The notes under the pieces: generated by a model
What the model saw: the letters and a program-made list of their open reading frames with translations, nothing else
Database searches by the model: none
Told to the model about the DNA's origin: nothing
From: CAZBSE01 sp964494385
GTDB lineage: Bacteria > Actinomycetota > Humimicrobiia > Humimicrobiales > Humimicrobiaceae
Direction of reading: 5' to 3'
Assembly: GCA_964494385.1 (NCBI GenBank)
Contig: CAZBSE010000003.1
Span: 1-64,000, forward strand
DNA length: 64,000 nucleotides
Made by a program: the position numbers and the translations under genes
Part shown: positions 34,550 to 42,899 of the stretch, one piece after another
Numbering within the stretch: the first letter of the stretch is position 1
How the letters are laid out: every line of letters starts with the position of its first letter

Positions 34550-35887
34550 TTATAGTATTGAAAGATAAGAATCCAGCTCATACTTGGAAACGTGGGTTCT
34601 GTACCTGTCCCATTCAATTTTTTTATTTTCTATAAATTTATTGAATATATGATCCCCAAGAGTTTCCCTTACTAACTTACTGCCTTCCATGAACTTTAAT
34701 GCTTCAAGTAAATTGTCGGGAAGAGTATCTATGCCTGCTTCTTCTCTTCTCCCGGCATCCATCTCAAAGATGTTTTCTTCTATAGGTTCGGTAAGTTTGT
34801 ATTTATTTTTTATACCTTCCAGACCGGACGCCAGCATTACGCTAAAGGCAAGGTAGGGATTGCAGGCAGGGTCAGGACATCTGAATTCTATTCTGGTCGA
34901 TGTTTCCTTTCCAGGCTTATACATTGGTACCCTTACAAGGGTGGACCTGTTTCTCCTGGCCCAGGATATATAAACCGGAGCCTCATATCCGGGTACCAGC
35001 CTCTTATAAGAGTTAACCCATTGATTGGTTATAGCTACTATTTCTTTGCAATGCTTGAGTGTTCCGGCAATATAACTCTTACCTATATCAGACAGGTGAT
35101 ATTTATCACTTGCATTATAAAATGCGTTTTTATCTCCTTTGAAAAGAGATTGGTGGGTGTGCATGCCGCTTCCGTTCTCCCCGAATAAAGGCTTGGGCAT
35201 AAAAGTGGCATAAACGCCATTTCTGGTGGCAACTTCTTTTACTATGATCCTGTAGGTCATGGCATTATCCGCCATAGTCAGGGCATCGGTATACCTTAAA
35301 TCTATTTCATGCTGCGAAGGAGCCACCTCATGGTGAGAATATTCCACGCCGATTCCCATCGACTCTAGGTATAGCACAGTAGTTCTCCTCAGCTCACTGG
35401 CTACATCCAGAGTAGTCAGGTCAAAATACCCGCCTTTATCCAGTATTTCAGGATTGCCCTCATCACTTTTAAAGTAAAAGAACTCCAGCTCCGGCCCAAC
35501 GTAAAAAGTATATCCCATATCTTTTACTTTTTTTAGCATTCTCTTGAGCACCCACCGCGGATCACCTTTAAAATTTGAGCCATCCGGTTCAAGTATATCG
35601 CAGAACATCCTGGCAACACCGTTTTCCTTATGGCTCCAGGGAAGTATCTGGAAAGTGCTGGGATCAGGCATAGCGATAACATCGCTTTCTTCTATTCTTG
35701 AAAATCCTTCGATAGAAGACCCATCAAACCCCATACCTTCCGATAATGCACCTTCAAGTTCTTCTACGGTAATGGCAAAACTTTTTAAAAAACCCTGAAC
35801 ATCCGTAAACCAGAATCTTATAAATTTTATGTTATTGTCATGGGCCTTTTTTAATACATATTCTTTCATTTCATCGTTTTTTCCCAT
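34550..35887 (-). CDS. glnA: Glutamine synthetase type I
   Basis: 445 residues, the length of the GSI-alpha subgroup. Family motifs: FTDVQGFLK, GMGFDGSSIEGF, MPDPSTFQILPW, the ATP-binding-type segment KPLFGENGSGMHTHQS, and the end KKIEWDRYRTHVSKYELDSYL. It condenses ammonium and glutamate with ATP. The adenylylation-site region of GSI-beta enzymes is not evident, and regulation would then be by feedback and by transcription. The ATG follows GGAAGTGATGG. Direct repeats at 36018-36037 lie upstream. It is the last gene of the amt-glnB-glnA set. Confidence 0.96.
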   Translation of the reverse strand: MGKNDEMKEYVLKKAHDNNIKFIRFWFTDVQGFLKSFAITVEELEGALSEGMGFDGSSIEGFSRIEESDVIAMPDPSTFQILPWSHKENGVARMFCDILEPDGSNFKGDPRWVLKRMLKKVKDMGYTFYVGPELEFFYFKSDEGNPEILDKGGYFDLTTLDVASELRRTTVLYLESMGIGVEYSHHEVAPSQHEIDLRYTDALTMADNAMTYRIIVKEVATRNGVYATFMPKPLFGENGSGMHTHQSLFKGDKNAFYNASDKYHLSDIGKSYIAGTLKHCKEIVAITNQWVNSYKRLVPGYEAPVYISWARRNRSTLVRVPMYKPGKETSTRIEFRCPDPACNPYLAFSVMLASGLEGIKNKYKLTEPIEENIFEMDAGRREEAGIDTLPDNLLEALKFMEGSKLVRETLGDHIFNKFIENKKIEWDRYRTHVSKYELDSYLSIL

Positions 35888-36017
35888 ACCATCACTTCCT
35901 TTAATCTTTTATTAAATATTATACTTATGTTCTGTTTCAGGTCTTTTTTTGGCGTTTAAGCAAATTCATAGATTGGAGAATATTATAACTTAATTTTTAG
36001 AAAAATTTATATAAAAT

Positions 36018-36037
36018 ATGTTAAATCTATGTTAAAT
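36018..36037. promoter_or_regulatory. 11-bp-phased direct repeat upstream of glnA
   Basis: ATGTTAAAT occurs at 36018-36026 and 36029-36037, exactly one helical turn apart, between glnB and glnA. The same repeat is found before amt. OmpR-family regulators such as GlnR and PhoP bind direct repeats at this spacing, so this is a candidate operator for the adjacent GlnR-like protein. Confidence 0.55.
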
Positions 36038-36066
36038 ATTTCTCCAACCTCCTATTTAAAGCGGGT

Positions 36067-36408
36067 CTAGCCAATAGCTTCCTTTCCCTCTTCCCCGGTT
36101 CTGATCCTAATACATTTGGGAAGGTCCAGAACAAATATCTTACCGTCTCCAATATTACCGCTGTAGGCACCCTTTTTGATTGCCTCAATTGTCGGTTCAA
36201 CAAAATCCTCGTTTACCGCTATTTCCAGTCTTAATTTTTTAATGAGATTGACTTCGTGTATAACCCCCCTGTAAGTTTCAGTATAACCCTTTTGCTGGCC
36301 GCAGCCAAGAACGTTGGTTATGGTCATCTTGTATATTTCATTATCAAATAATTCCTTTTTTACATCGGGCAGCTTATGCGGCTGAATCATGGCAATAATT
36401 AATTTCAT
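36067..36408 (-). CDS. glnB: Nitrogen regulatory protein PII (no Tyr51)
   Basis: 113 residues, aligning without gaps to GlnB/GlnK. PII senses ATP/ADP and 2-oxoglutarate and controls AmtB and nitrogen enzymes. The C-terminal GDGKIFVLDLPKCIRIRTGEEG is typical. In the T-loop the sequence is KGYTETYRGVIHEV: position 51, the uridylylation/adenylylation Tyr, is His51, and position 49 is Val not Ser, so neither known modification site is present. ATG 36408 follows AAAGGAGGATG. It is 38 nt downstream of amt, the conserved amt-PII pairing, so it probably acts by direct blocking of the channel. Confidence 0.95.
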   Translation of the reverse strand: MKLIIAMIQPHKLPDVKKELFDNEIYKMTITNVLGCGQQKGYTETYRGVIHEVNLIKKLRLEIAVNEDFVEPTIEAIKKGAYSGNIGDGKIFVLDLPKCIRIRTGEEGKEAIG

Positions 36409-36446
36409 TTTTACATCCTCCTTTGCTATGGTGGATTGATAATATT

Positions 36447-37706
36447 TTAATCGTTTTGAAATATTTGAAACCCGCTGTATGCTTCCATACCATGCTCTTC
36501 AATATCAAGCCCCTTTAGCTCTGTTTCCCTGGACACCCTGAGCCCCGTGGTCTTTTTAATCACAAAGAATAGCAGAAGCATCGTTCCGAAAGTCCAGGCA
36601 AATACACTAATTGTTCCTATAAACTGAGTAAGAAGCAGCTTACCCCCACCGCCGAAAAACAGTCCATTTACTCCTTCAAATCCTGCAAGACTTGCATATT
36701 CCGACTGTGCAAAGAGGCCTACGAATAAAGTTCCGAAAAGGCCGCATACACCATGGACGGAGATTGCTCCTACCGGATCGTCCACTTTAAATTTCTTATC
36801 AAGAACATCTATTGCTATGCTTACAATTATTCCGCATAGTACCCCTATAATCATAGCGCTTATCGGGGATACTACCGCGCACCCTGCTGTAATTCCAACC
36901 AGTCCTGCCAGTGCACCGTTTAAGGTCATGGAAGCATCAGGCTTTTTATATCTTATCCAGGAAAAGAACATAGCTGCTAATGCTGCCGCTGCAGCAGAAA
37001 GGGTAGTAGTCACGGTTATTGTGGATATAGCTGGACTTGTACCCGAAAGCGTACTGCCTGGATTAAACCCGTACCATCCAAACCATAAAATAAATACACC
37101 GAGTGCGGCAAGAGGTATATTATGACCGGTAATGGCATTTGAGGTTCCATCCTTATTGTATTTTCCGAGTCTTGGTCCCAATATAATGGTACCGGCAAGA
37201 CCGGCCCATCCTCCGACTGAATGAACCACGGTGGAGCCGGCAAAATCAATCATACCCATATTTGCAAGCCATCCGCCTCCCCATATCCAGTGACCAACCA
37301 CCGGATATATCAATGCGGTAATGAATACAGAGTAAATAAGATAGTTTTTGAATTTGATCCTTTCAGAAACAGCTCCCGAAACAATAGTAGCTGCAGTGGC
37401 GGCAAATACCGCCTGGAAAATCCAGAAGGCGAAGCTGGAGGTATCTGACTGGCCCAGTATTTGAACAATAAAATTATCGGTTCCGATAAATCCGCCTGCA
37501 TCGCTTCCGAACATCAGTCCATAACCAACCAGAAAAAATACAACGCAGCCGATACAAACATCCACCAGATTCTTCATAAGTATATTTACTGCATTCTTGG
37601 CTCTGGTGAAACCGGTTTCCACCATGGCAAAACCGGGCTGCATGAAAAATACCAGAAATGCAGCAATCAGTGTCCATACGGTGTTCAGACTAATTGAAAC
37701 ATCCAT
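36447..37706 (-). CDS. amt: Ammonium transporter Amt
   Basis: 419 residues with about 11 transmembrane segments. Family segments: FFMQPGFAMVETGFTRAKN, the DFAGSTVVHSVGGWAGLAG signature, and VHGVCGLFGTLFVG containing one of the twin pore His residues. It conducts ammonium into the cell and is closed by PII binding at its cytoplasmic face; glnB follows in the same operon. ATG 37706 follows AAAGGCAGG. Three phased repeats lie upstream at 37768-37798, just after the GlnR-like gene. Confidence 0.96.
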   Translation of the reverse strand: MDVSISLNTVWTLIAAFLVFFMQPGFAMVETGFTRAKNAVNILMKNLVDVCIGCVVFFLVGYGLMFGSDAGGFIGTDNFIVQILGQSDTSSFAFWIFQAVFAATAATIVSGAVSERIKFKNYLIYSVFITALIYPVVGHWIWGGGWLANMGMIDFAGSTVVHSVGGWAGLAGTIILGPRLGKYNKDGTSNAITGHNIPLAALGVFILWFGWYGFNPGSTLSGTSPAISTITVTTTLSAAAAALAAMFFSWIRYKKPDASMTLNGALAGLVGITAGCAVVSPISAMIIGVLCGIIVSIAIDVLDKKFKVDDPVGAISVHGVCGLFGTLFVGLFAQSEYASLAGFEGVNGLFFGGGGKLLLTQFIGTISVFAWTFGTMLLLFFVIKKTTGLRVSRETELKGLDIEEHGMEAYSGFQIFQND

Positions 37707-37767
37707 TTTTTACCTGCCTTTGCTATATTTATAATTGGGTGTATTTTACAGCATAAATTTTACTGTC

Positions 37768-37798
37768 AGGTTACATTTTTGTTAAAAGTATGTTAAAT
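37768..37798. promoter_or_regulatory. Three 11-bp-phased repeats upstream of amt
   Basis: AGGTTACAT (37768-37776), TTGTTAAAA (37779-37787) and ATGTTAAAT (37790-37798) are spaced 11 bp apart in the gap between the GlnR-like gene and amt. The last copy is identical to both copies before glnA. A candidate GlnR-type operator. Confidence 0.55.
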
Positions 37799-37841
37799 AT
37801 CTCAGGGAGGGGGAGGGGGTGCATTAAAAGTTAATATCCGG

Positions 37842-38519
37842 CTAAATCTGGGTGGAAAACATATAGCCGACGTTTCTTACGGTTTTTAACATAAGGTTAT
37901 AGGGGGGAGGGATTTTGGAACGGAGTCTTCTCATATGCACATCAACTGTCCTGCTGCCCCCGTAGAAGTCATATTCCCATACGGCGGAAAGCAGTTTATT
38001 CCTGCTTAGAACTTTATCCTGGTTTTGAAGAAGAAGTTTAAAAAGTTCAAATTCTTTAAAGGTCAGCTCTATCGGTTTTTGGTCGACGGACAACTCATAC
38101 TTGTCCAGGTTCAGTATAAGGTTGTCCATCACAATGCTGTTTTTAGGGGGAAAAATTTTCCTTTTTAAAATAATCAACTCTGCCCTTGCGGCAAGTTCTC
38201 TTTCAAGCTGTGTGCAGAGAATAAAATCATCGAATTTGATTTCGCTTTCGATAAAAGATTCTATCTGGGAAGGTTCAAGTACGGCAAGCCTGGGGATATT
38301 ATATTTGTTGGTATCAGTATTTGATTCTCTAAGCTGTGTATAATCCGGATTGCTAAAATTGATGATATCTATTATCAAAAGAGCGGCAGTATCCGGCCGG
38401 GAAGAAAGGCCCTTTATTGTTTTTTCTATCCGCAGGGTAAATTTTTTCTTTTCCAGGATGCTATTTATTTTGTCTATATTTTTTTTATTTTTGGAATACA
38501 ATAATATTACTTTTTTCAT
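37842..38519 (-). CDS. GlnR-like orphan OmpR-family regulator
   Basis: 225 residues. The N-terminal receiver-like domain is divergent: only one Asp at the expected place (LLIIDIINFS) and no clear acidic pair, K or T/S motif. The C-terminal winged helix is well conserved (ELTFKEFELFKLLLQNQDKVLSRNKLL, GSRTVDVHMRRLRSKI, TVRNVGYMF). No histidine kinase gene is adjacent. In Actinobacteria GlnR is such a non-phosphorylated orphan and controls glnA and amt; this gene lies directly upstream of amt-glnB-glnA. I infer a nitrogen regulator of the GlnR type. Confidence 0.8.
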   Translation of the reverse strand: MKKVILLYSKNKKNIDKINSILEKKKFTLRIEKTIKGLSSRPDTAALLIIDIINFSNPDYTQLRESNTDTNKYNIPRLAVLEPSQIESFIESEIKFDDFILCTQLERELAARAELIILKRKIFPPKNSIVMDNLILNLDKYELSVDQKPIELTFKEFELFKLLLQNQDKVLSRNKLLSAVWEYDFYGGSRTVDVHMRRLRSKIPPPYNLMLKTVRNVGYMFSTQI

Positions 38520-38832
38520 ATTTACGCAGTTTCTATTTAAACAATAAATTATAAAAGTTTAAATTTCTAATATATTATAAAGTAATTTGTATCATTATAG
38601 AAATGTAAATTCTTGCTGCCGGTCTAGAGAATTTAACTGTATTGGCTATGAAATACAATTTAATATCTATATCTAAAATAACCGCAGACCTATTTACAGC
38701 GAATATAAAACATATGTATTTGCCTAATAGGTATATCGGAGCATGTATTTGTTTTTGGTTATGGTTATGATAAAATATATAGTGTGTTGCGCAAGCGCTT
38801 ACTTAAAATATATAGATTTTTAGGAGCAGGCA
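38520..38832. other. Divergent region between the GlnR-like gene and lacI-type gene
   Basis: 313 nt that hold the promoters of both flanking genes. For the LacI gene, a candidate -10 TAAAAT at 38771-38776 and a weak -35 at 38749-38754 are visible, with an operator at 38781-38800. No small gene or RNA is recognised. Confidence 0.45.
38781..38800. promoter_or_regulatory. LacI-type operator upstream of the repressor gene
   Basis: AGTGTGTTGCGCAAGCGCTT: the right 14 nt (TTGCGCAAGCGCTT) are identical to the operator before the sugar ABC operon at 42529-42548. Its position just after the -10 element suggests autoregulation of the LacI gene. Confidence 0.7.
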
Positions 38833-39843
38833 ATGGTCAATTACAATGATATAGCAAAAATAGCAAAAGTGTCTCCCACTACGGTTTCACATGTAATTAA
38901 TGAAACCAGGTTTGTTATGCCCGAGACAAAAAAAAGGGTTCAGGAAGCGATGAAGAGATTAAAATACCAGCCCAATCTGCTTGCCAGGAGTCTTGCCACC
39001 GGAAAAACGCACACTATCGGATTGGTTATTTCTGATATTAGAAACCCGTTTTATCCGGAACTTGTTCAGGGAGTGGAGGAACTAGCAGTGAAGAATGACT
39101 ACAATGTGTTTTTATGCAATACGGATTATGATATTGAAAAAGGCTTGAAATCTATAGGAGCTTTAATCAAGAGAAAAATAGACGGGATAATAGTAGCTTC
39201 CAGTCAGGTGGACAGTACTATAATAAACCAGCTTGTAGGCACAGACGTAAATTTTGTACTGGTAGATTGGGGTAAAAGAAATGTTGGAGCAGACAGCCTG
39301 TATTTTGATTACAGGGTTGGTATGGCAGAAGCTGTTTCATATTTAATTTCTCTTAACCACAGGACGATTTATTTTATCAGCGGCCCGAAAACGCTAAAAA
39401 CATCAAAAATAAGAACAAGGAATTTTATTGAAGCGGTAGAAAAACATAAAAGCATTAATATGGATTATAAAATATTCGAGGGGGACCATAAAATAGAAGG
39501 CGGCTGCAGGACTGTTCGAAAAATATTAATAGAAAAAAAGCTCCCCACGGCAATTATTTGTTCAAATGACCTTACAGCTATTGGAGCGATGAAAACTTTT
39601 GAGGCCAGCGGTATTAAAATTCCTAATGATATGTCTGTTATTGGCCTGGACAATATATCATTAACTGAAATAGTTTCTCCCTCACTGACGACCATAGAGC
39701 TGGAAAGGTACAGAATAGGTAAAACCGCAATGAAACTGCTGCTGAATAGAATTAAAGATAAAGAGTTGCCCAAACAGACATGTGTTTTTAAGACGAAGCT
39801 GGTTATAAGAGAAAGTACTTCTGCAAGAAGGACAGTTAGTTAA
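38833..39843 (+). CDS. LacI-family transcriptional repressor
   Basis: 336 residues. The N-terminal helix-turn-helix reads NDIAKIAKVSPTTVSHVIN with hinge helix NLLARSLATGKT; the rest is a periplasmic-binding-protein-like effector domain (IGLVISDIRNPFYPELVQGVE, ICSNDLTAIGAM, SVIGLDNISLTEIVSPSLTTI). It would bind a sugar effector and leave its operator. ATG follows AGGAG. It is transcribed toward the UroD-family and sugar transport genes, and near-identical operator sequences precede both it and the transporter operon, so it is the probable repressor of both. Confidence 0.93.
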   Translation: MVNYNDIAKIAKVSPTTVSHVINETRFVMPETKKRVQEAMKRLKYQPNLLARSLATGKTHTIGLVISDIRNPFYPELVQGVEELAVKNDYNVFLCNTDYDIEKGLKSIGALIKRKIDGIIVASSQVDSTIINQLVGTDVNFVLVDWGKRNVGADSLYFDYRVGMAEAVSYLISLNHRTIYFISGPKTLKTSKIRTRNFIEAVEKHKSINMDYKIFEGDHKIEGGCRTVRKILIEKKLPTAIICSNDLTAIGAMKTFEASGIKIPNDMSVIGLDNISLTEIVSPSLTTIELERYRIGKTAMKLLLNRIKDKELPKQTCVFKTKLVIRESTSARRTVS

Positions 39844-40066
39844 TAAAGCAGTGAACCGGCTCATCTTATGTTTACCGCTGTAATTATTTTAAACTTTAAA
39901 TCAATTAAAATTTAATGGGAAATAAGTCGAGTGGGAGAATCAATGCTTGATGGATAAAAAACTGAATCTGGGAAAAAGTCCAATAAGGCTTACAAAATCG
40001 TTATCTTGTAGTGTTGAAAAATCGGACGGGGATTAATTTTATAAAGAATTAAAAAGGGTAATGTTT

Positions 40067-41215
40067 ATGAATAGCAGGGAGCGTATAATTGCCACACTGA
40101 ATCATAAGGAGCCGGACTGCATCCCCCTTGATCTGGGCGGAACAATTGTTTCTTCTATTACTAAAAATTCTTACATCAGTTTGAAGAAGTATTTAAATAT
40201 GAAAGTTGGAGATATAAAGATACTGGACCACTCCCAGCAACTGCCTTATCTCGACGAAGAGCTTCTGCAGAAATTGAATGTTGATATACGGATGGTAAAA
40301 ACAGATTACGATAGTAACGCTGAGCAGAAATATACAGAGAAAGGGGATTATTACTATTACTATGATCGGTGGGGAGCAAAACTCCGTATGCCGAAAGAAA
40401 ACGGCCATTATTTTGATTATATTGGATTTCCGATTAATGACATATGCATGGAAGAATTAAAAAATTATAGATGGCCGGAATTGGATGATCAAGAGTTAAT
40501 TTTTAAACATAAACAGAAGGCAAAATATCTTTACGAAAATACTGGTTACGCTTTAGCAGGAACTGCGGTGTTTGGCGGAGGAGTGTTTGAACAGCCGGCA
40601 AGGATAATGGGTATGGAGCGTTTTCTTACCAGTATTGCCCTTAATGAAAAATTTGCAGATACAGCCATGGAGAAAGTAGCTGAACTGTATATTGAAAATT
40701 GCAGGTGCTATCTTGACGAAATAGGTAAATATATTCAGGTATTTATTTACTGGAATGATATAAGCGGCCAAACGGGGCCATTAATATCACCAAAAGTGTA
40801 TAGGCGTTTAATAAAGCCTAAAGACAAGAGAATAATAGAGATGGTAAAATCTAAAACCGATGCTAAATTCTTTTACCATTGTTGCGGGGCGATAAGAGAA
40901 TTTATTCCTGATTTTATTGAAATAGGAGTTGATATTTTAAATCCGGTACAAGTTTCGGCCGCAGGTATGGGGACAGCAGGTTTAAAGAAAGAATTTGGAA
41001 ATGACATGAATTTCTGGGGAGGGGGTTGTGATACCCAGCATATTCTTCCATTTGGTACGCCGGCTGAAGTTAGAGAGGAAGTTAAAAGAAGGATAAACGA
41101 TCTTGCGGAAGGCGGCGGGTTTGTTTTTAGTGCCGTTCATAATATTCAGGATGAAGTTCCACCCAAAAATATAATGGCAATGTTAGAAGTCTTAGAGGAA
41201 TTGAAAAAGTATTAG
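40067..41215 (+). CDS. Uroporphyrinogen decarboxylase-family protein 1
   Basis: About 382 residues from ATG 40067, which has AAGGG at proper spacing and gives the family N-terminus NSRERIIATLNHKEPD; ATG 40061 is also in frame. The UroD/MtaA-type TIM barrel is seen in FYHCCGAIREFIPDFIEIGVDILNPVQVSA and GGCDTQHILPFGTPAEVREEVKRRI. True UroD enzymes act in haem synthesis, but this group, next to sugar transporters, lacks that context and is closer to corrinoid-type methyltransferases of unknown substrate. Position inside a LacI-controlled block suggests a role in the catabolic pathway. Confidence 0.82.
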   Translation: MNSRERIIATLNHKEPDCIPLDLGGTIVSSITKNSYISLKKYLNMKVGDIKILDHSQQLPYLDEELLQKLNVDIRMVKTDYDSNAEQKYTEKGDYYYYYDRWGAKLRMPKENGHYFDYIGFPINDICMEELKNYRWPELDDQELIFKHKQKAKYLYENTGYALAGTAVFGGGVFEQPARIMGMERFLTSIALNEKFADTAMEKVAELYIENCRCYLDEIGKYIQVFIYWNDISGQTGPLISPKVYRRLIKPKDKRIIEMVKSKTDAKFFYHCCGAIREFIPDFIEIGVDILNPVQVSAAGMGTAGLKKEFGNDMNFWGGGCDTQHILPFGTPAEVREEVKRRINDLAEGGGFVFSAVHNIQDEVPPKNIMAMLEVLEELKKY

Positions 41216-41265
41216 TTAAAAAATATTGATGAAATGATATTTAAAGAATGTAAAAGGTAGAAGCA

Positions 41266-42360
41266 ATGATAAGCCCAAAAGAAAGAGTGCTGGCAGCTTT
41301 AAATCATATAGAGCCTGATAGGGTACCCAGGCTGGCAAGTTTCACTCCGGAATTTGCTGCTGAACTGCGCAGGCATTTTAAAATAAAGGGTGAATTGTTT
41401 AATCCCCATGGCGGTATTAATCATAAACTTGAGATTAAATTAGGAAACGATATTCTACTCACTGCTCAGGGGTTTGCTAATTCTTATTACCAGAGACTTG
41501 ACAGAGATTATACTGATGAGTGGGGAGTCTTGTGGAAAATTATTGAATACGGAACAAAAAATGGTTCGGGGAGATATACTGAAATATCAGGAAATCCCTT
41601 AAAAGATGATAAATCTATAGAAAACTACATCCCGCCTGACCCTGCTATTGAATCCCGCTATGAACCTTCAAGAAGGCTGATAAAAGAGTTTGGGAAGGAA
41701 TATCCCGTTATGGGTGTAATTGTTACTACTATATTTGAGGCAGCCTGGGCTTTAAGGGGACTGGATAAGCTTATGATGGATTTTATTATAAATGAAGACC
41801 TTGCAAATAAGATTTTAGATATTCCTTTTAAATACCATCTTTATGCAGGTAAAAAACTTACCAGCCTGGGAGTAGATATTATATGGACCGGCGATGACGT
41901 AGGGGGACAGAGAGGAATGTTGATTTCACCTGAGATGTGGCGGAGGTACCTAAAACCCAGAATGGAAAAATTATATTCTGAATTAAAATCTATTAATCCC
42001 GGCCTTAAGATTGCTTATCATTCAGATGGCAATATTTATCCCATAATAGATGAACTGGTGGAAATAGGACTTGATATTTTAAATCCGGTTCAACCAAAGT
42101 GTATGGATCCGAACTATTTAAAGAAGCGCTATGGGAAGAATTTAAGCTTCTGGGGCACCATTGATATTCAAGAAACCCTTCCCTTTGGAACTCCGGAACA
42201 AATAGAGCATGAAGTAAAGAACAGAATTAAAAATATGGGACCAGGAGGCGGATTTATAATCAGTCCGACCCATCACATGCAAATTGATACATCTATAGGT
42301 AATTTTTTTACTTTCTGGAATGCTGTAGAAAAGTACGGAAAGTATCCTATTGTTATTTAA
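41266..42360 (+). CDS. Uroporphyrinogen decarboxylase-family protein 2
   Basis: 364 residues, related to the gene just upstream. N-terminal SPKERVLAALNHIEPDRVPRL, middle WTGDDVGGQRGMLISPEMWRRYLKPRM, then IAYHSDGNIYPIIDELVEIGLDILNPVQP and TIDIQETLPFGTPEQIEHEVKNRI. The shared His in the HSDGN/HCCGA position is the likely metal or substrate ligand. Start ATG 41266 after AAAGGTAGAAG. The two paralogues are adjacent and likely co-transcribed from the LacI promoter region; they may be a pair acting on a methylated or one-carbon product. Substrate unknown. Confidence 0.82.
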   Translation: MISPKERVLAALNHIEPDRVPRLASFTPEFAAELRRHFKIKGELFNPHGGINHKLEIKLGNDILLTAQGFANSYYQRLDRDYTDEWGVLWKIIEYGTKNGSGRYTEISGNPLKDDKSIENYIPPDPAIESRYEPSRRLIKEFGKEYPVMGVIVTTIFEAAWALRGLDKLMMDFIINEDLANKILDIPFKYHLYAGKKLTSLGVDIIWTGDDVGGQRGMLISPEMWRRYLKPRMEKLYSELKSINPGLKIAYHSDGNIYPIIDELVEIGLDILNPVQPKCMDPNYLKKRYGKNLSFWGTIDIQETLPFGTPEQIEHEVKNRIKNMGPGGGFIISPTHHMQIDTSIGNFFTFWNAVEKYGKYPIVI

Positions 42361-42495
42361 ACAGATTAAATAATTGAAAATGTTTTTAGTTTTTATTCAG
42401 AATGTTTATTGCGGTAAGGGTGAGTTGAGTGAGGGGTTCTTAAAAAATTGGAGAATATAAGATTTACGGGATTTTGAATAAAACAATTCTAAAAC

Positions 42496-42524
42496 TTGAC
42501 ATGGCTTATTTTTTTTTATATTAT
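42496..42524 (+). promoter_or_regulatory. Sigma-70-type promoter of the sugar ABC operon
   Basis: TTGACA at 42496-42501 and TATTAT at 42519-42524 with a 17-nt spacer, a near-consensus housekeeping promoter. The LacI-type operator begins 5 nt downstream of the -10, over the expected transcription start, so repression by steric block is expected. Confidence 0.85.
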
Positions 42525-42528
42525 AAGT

Positions 42529-42548
42529 AAGCACTTGCGCAAGCGCTT
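42529..42548. promoter_or_regulatory. LacI-type operator of the sugar ABC operon
   Basis: AAGCACTTGCGCAAGCGCTT is a 20-bp palindrome with a single mismatched pair, centred on a CG step as in LacI/GalR operators. It shares 14 identical bases with the site before the LacI gene. Confidence 0.8.
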
Positions 42549-42702
42549 GTTAGGCCATTAGTTTTATACGGTTAAGATTTTAAATCAATTATAGAGGAGT
42601 TCGTAAGTCTAACTTTTAAGAACGGCTAATCCCAAAAAATTTTTTACAAAATATAAAAATATTAAAGTTACATAAGCAACAAAAAGAAGAAAATACTTTA
42701 AA

Positions 42703-42713
42703 GGGAGGTGACC
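42703..42713 (+). other. Shine-Dalgarno-like element without a gene, copy 1
   Basis: GGGAGGTGACC, nearly a full complement of the 16S rRNA 3' end, lies in the operon leader without an ATG, GTG or TTG at proper distance. See copy 2 at 42828. Confidence 0.35.
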
Positions 42714-42827
42714 GGTATTATATAGAAATAGATTTGCAAAGGGAGAATAACATAGTCTTGAATTGAAGTCATAACTAAGCAAATCTTAAAAAAATCCATA
42801 AGAGATAATGTAGAAATTATTGTATGG

Positions 42828-42840
42828 AAGGAGGTGACTT
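42828..42840 (+). other. Shine-Dalgarno-like element without a gene, copy 2
   Basis: AAGGAGGTGACTT matches copy 1 in its core GGAGGTGAC. The only codons at normal distance are ATA at 42841, which is in frame with the short reading frame 42853-42898 that ends at the next gene. A leader peptide with a rare start, or a ribosome standby site, is possible. Confidence 0.35.
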
Positions 42841-42899
42841 ATAGAAGTAAGAATGTTTGTTTTCTATATTTGGTATTTTAACAAAGAGAGGATTTGAAA

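Larger units (their letters stand above)
42361..42899. other. Leader and promoter region of the sugar ABC operon
   Basis: About 540 nt without a confident gene. It contains a consensus promoter (42496-42524), an operator (42529-42548), and then a ~350-nt transcribed leader with two near-identical strong Shine-Dalgarno-like sequences (42703 and 42828). A 14-codon frame from ATG 42853 to a TGA at 42894-42898 ends just before the binding-protein gene; it has no ribosome binding site at normal distance. Confidence 0.55.

Noticed and set aside
42853..42898. 14-codon leader peptide as a confident gene
   Set aside because: The ATG is 16 nt from the strong ribosome binding site, too far; kept only as a finding.
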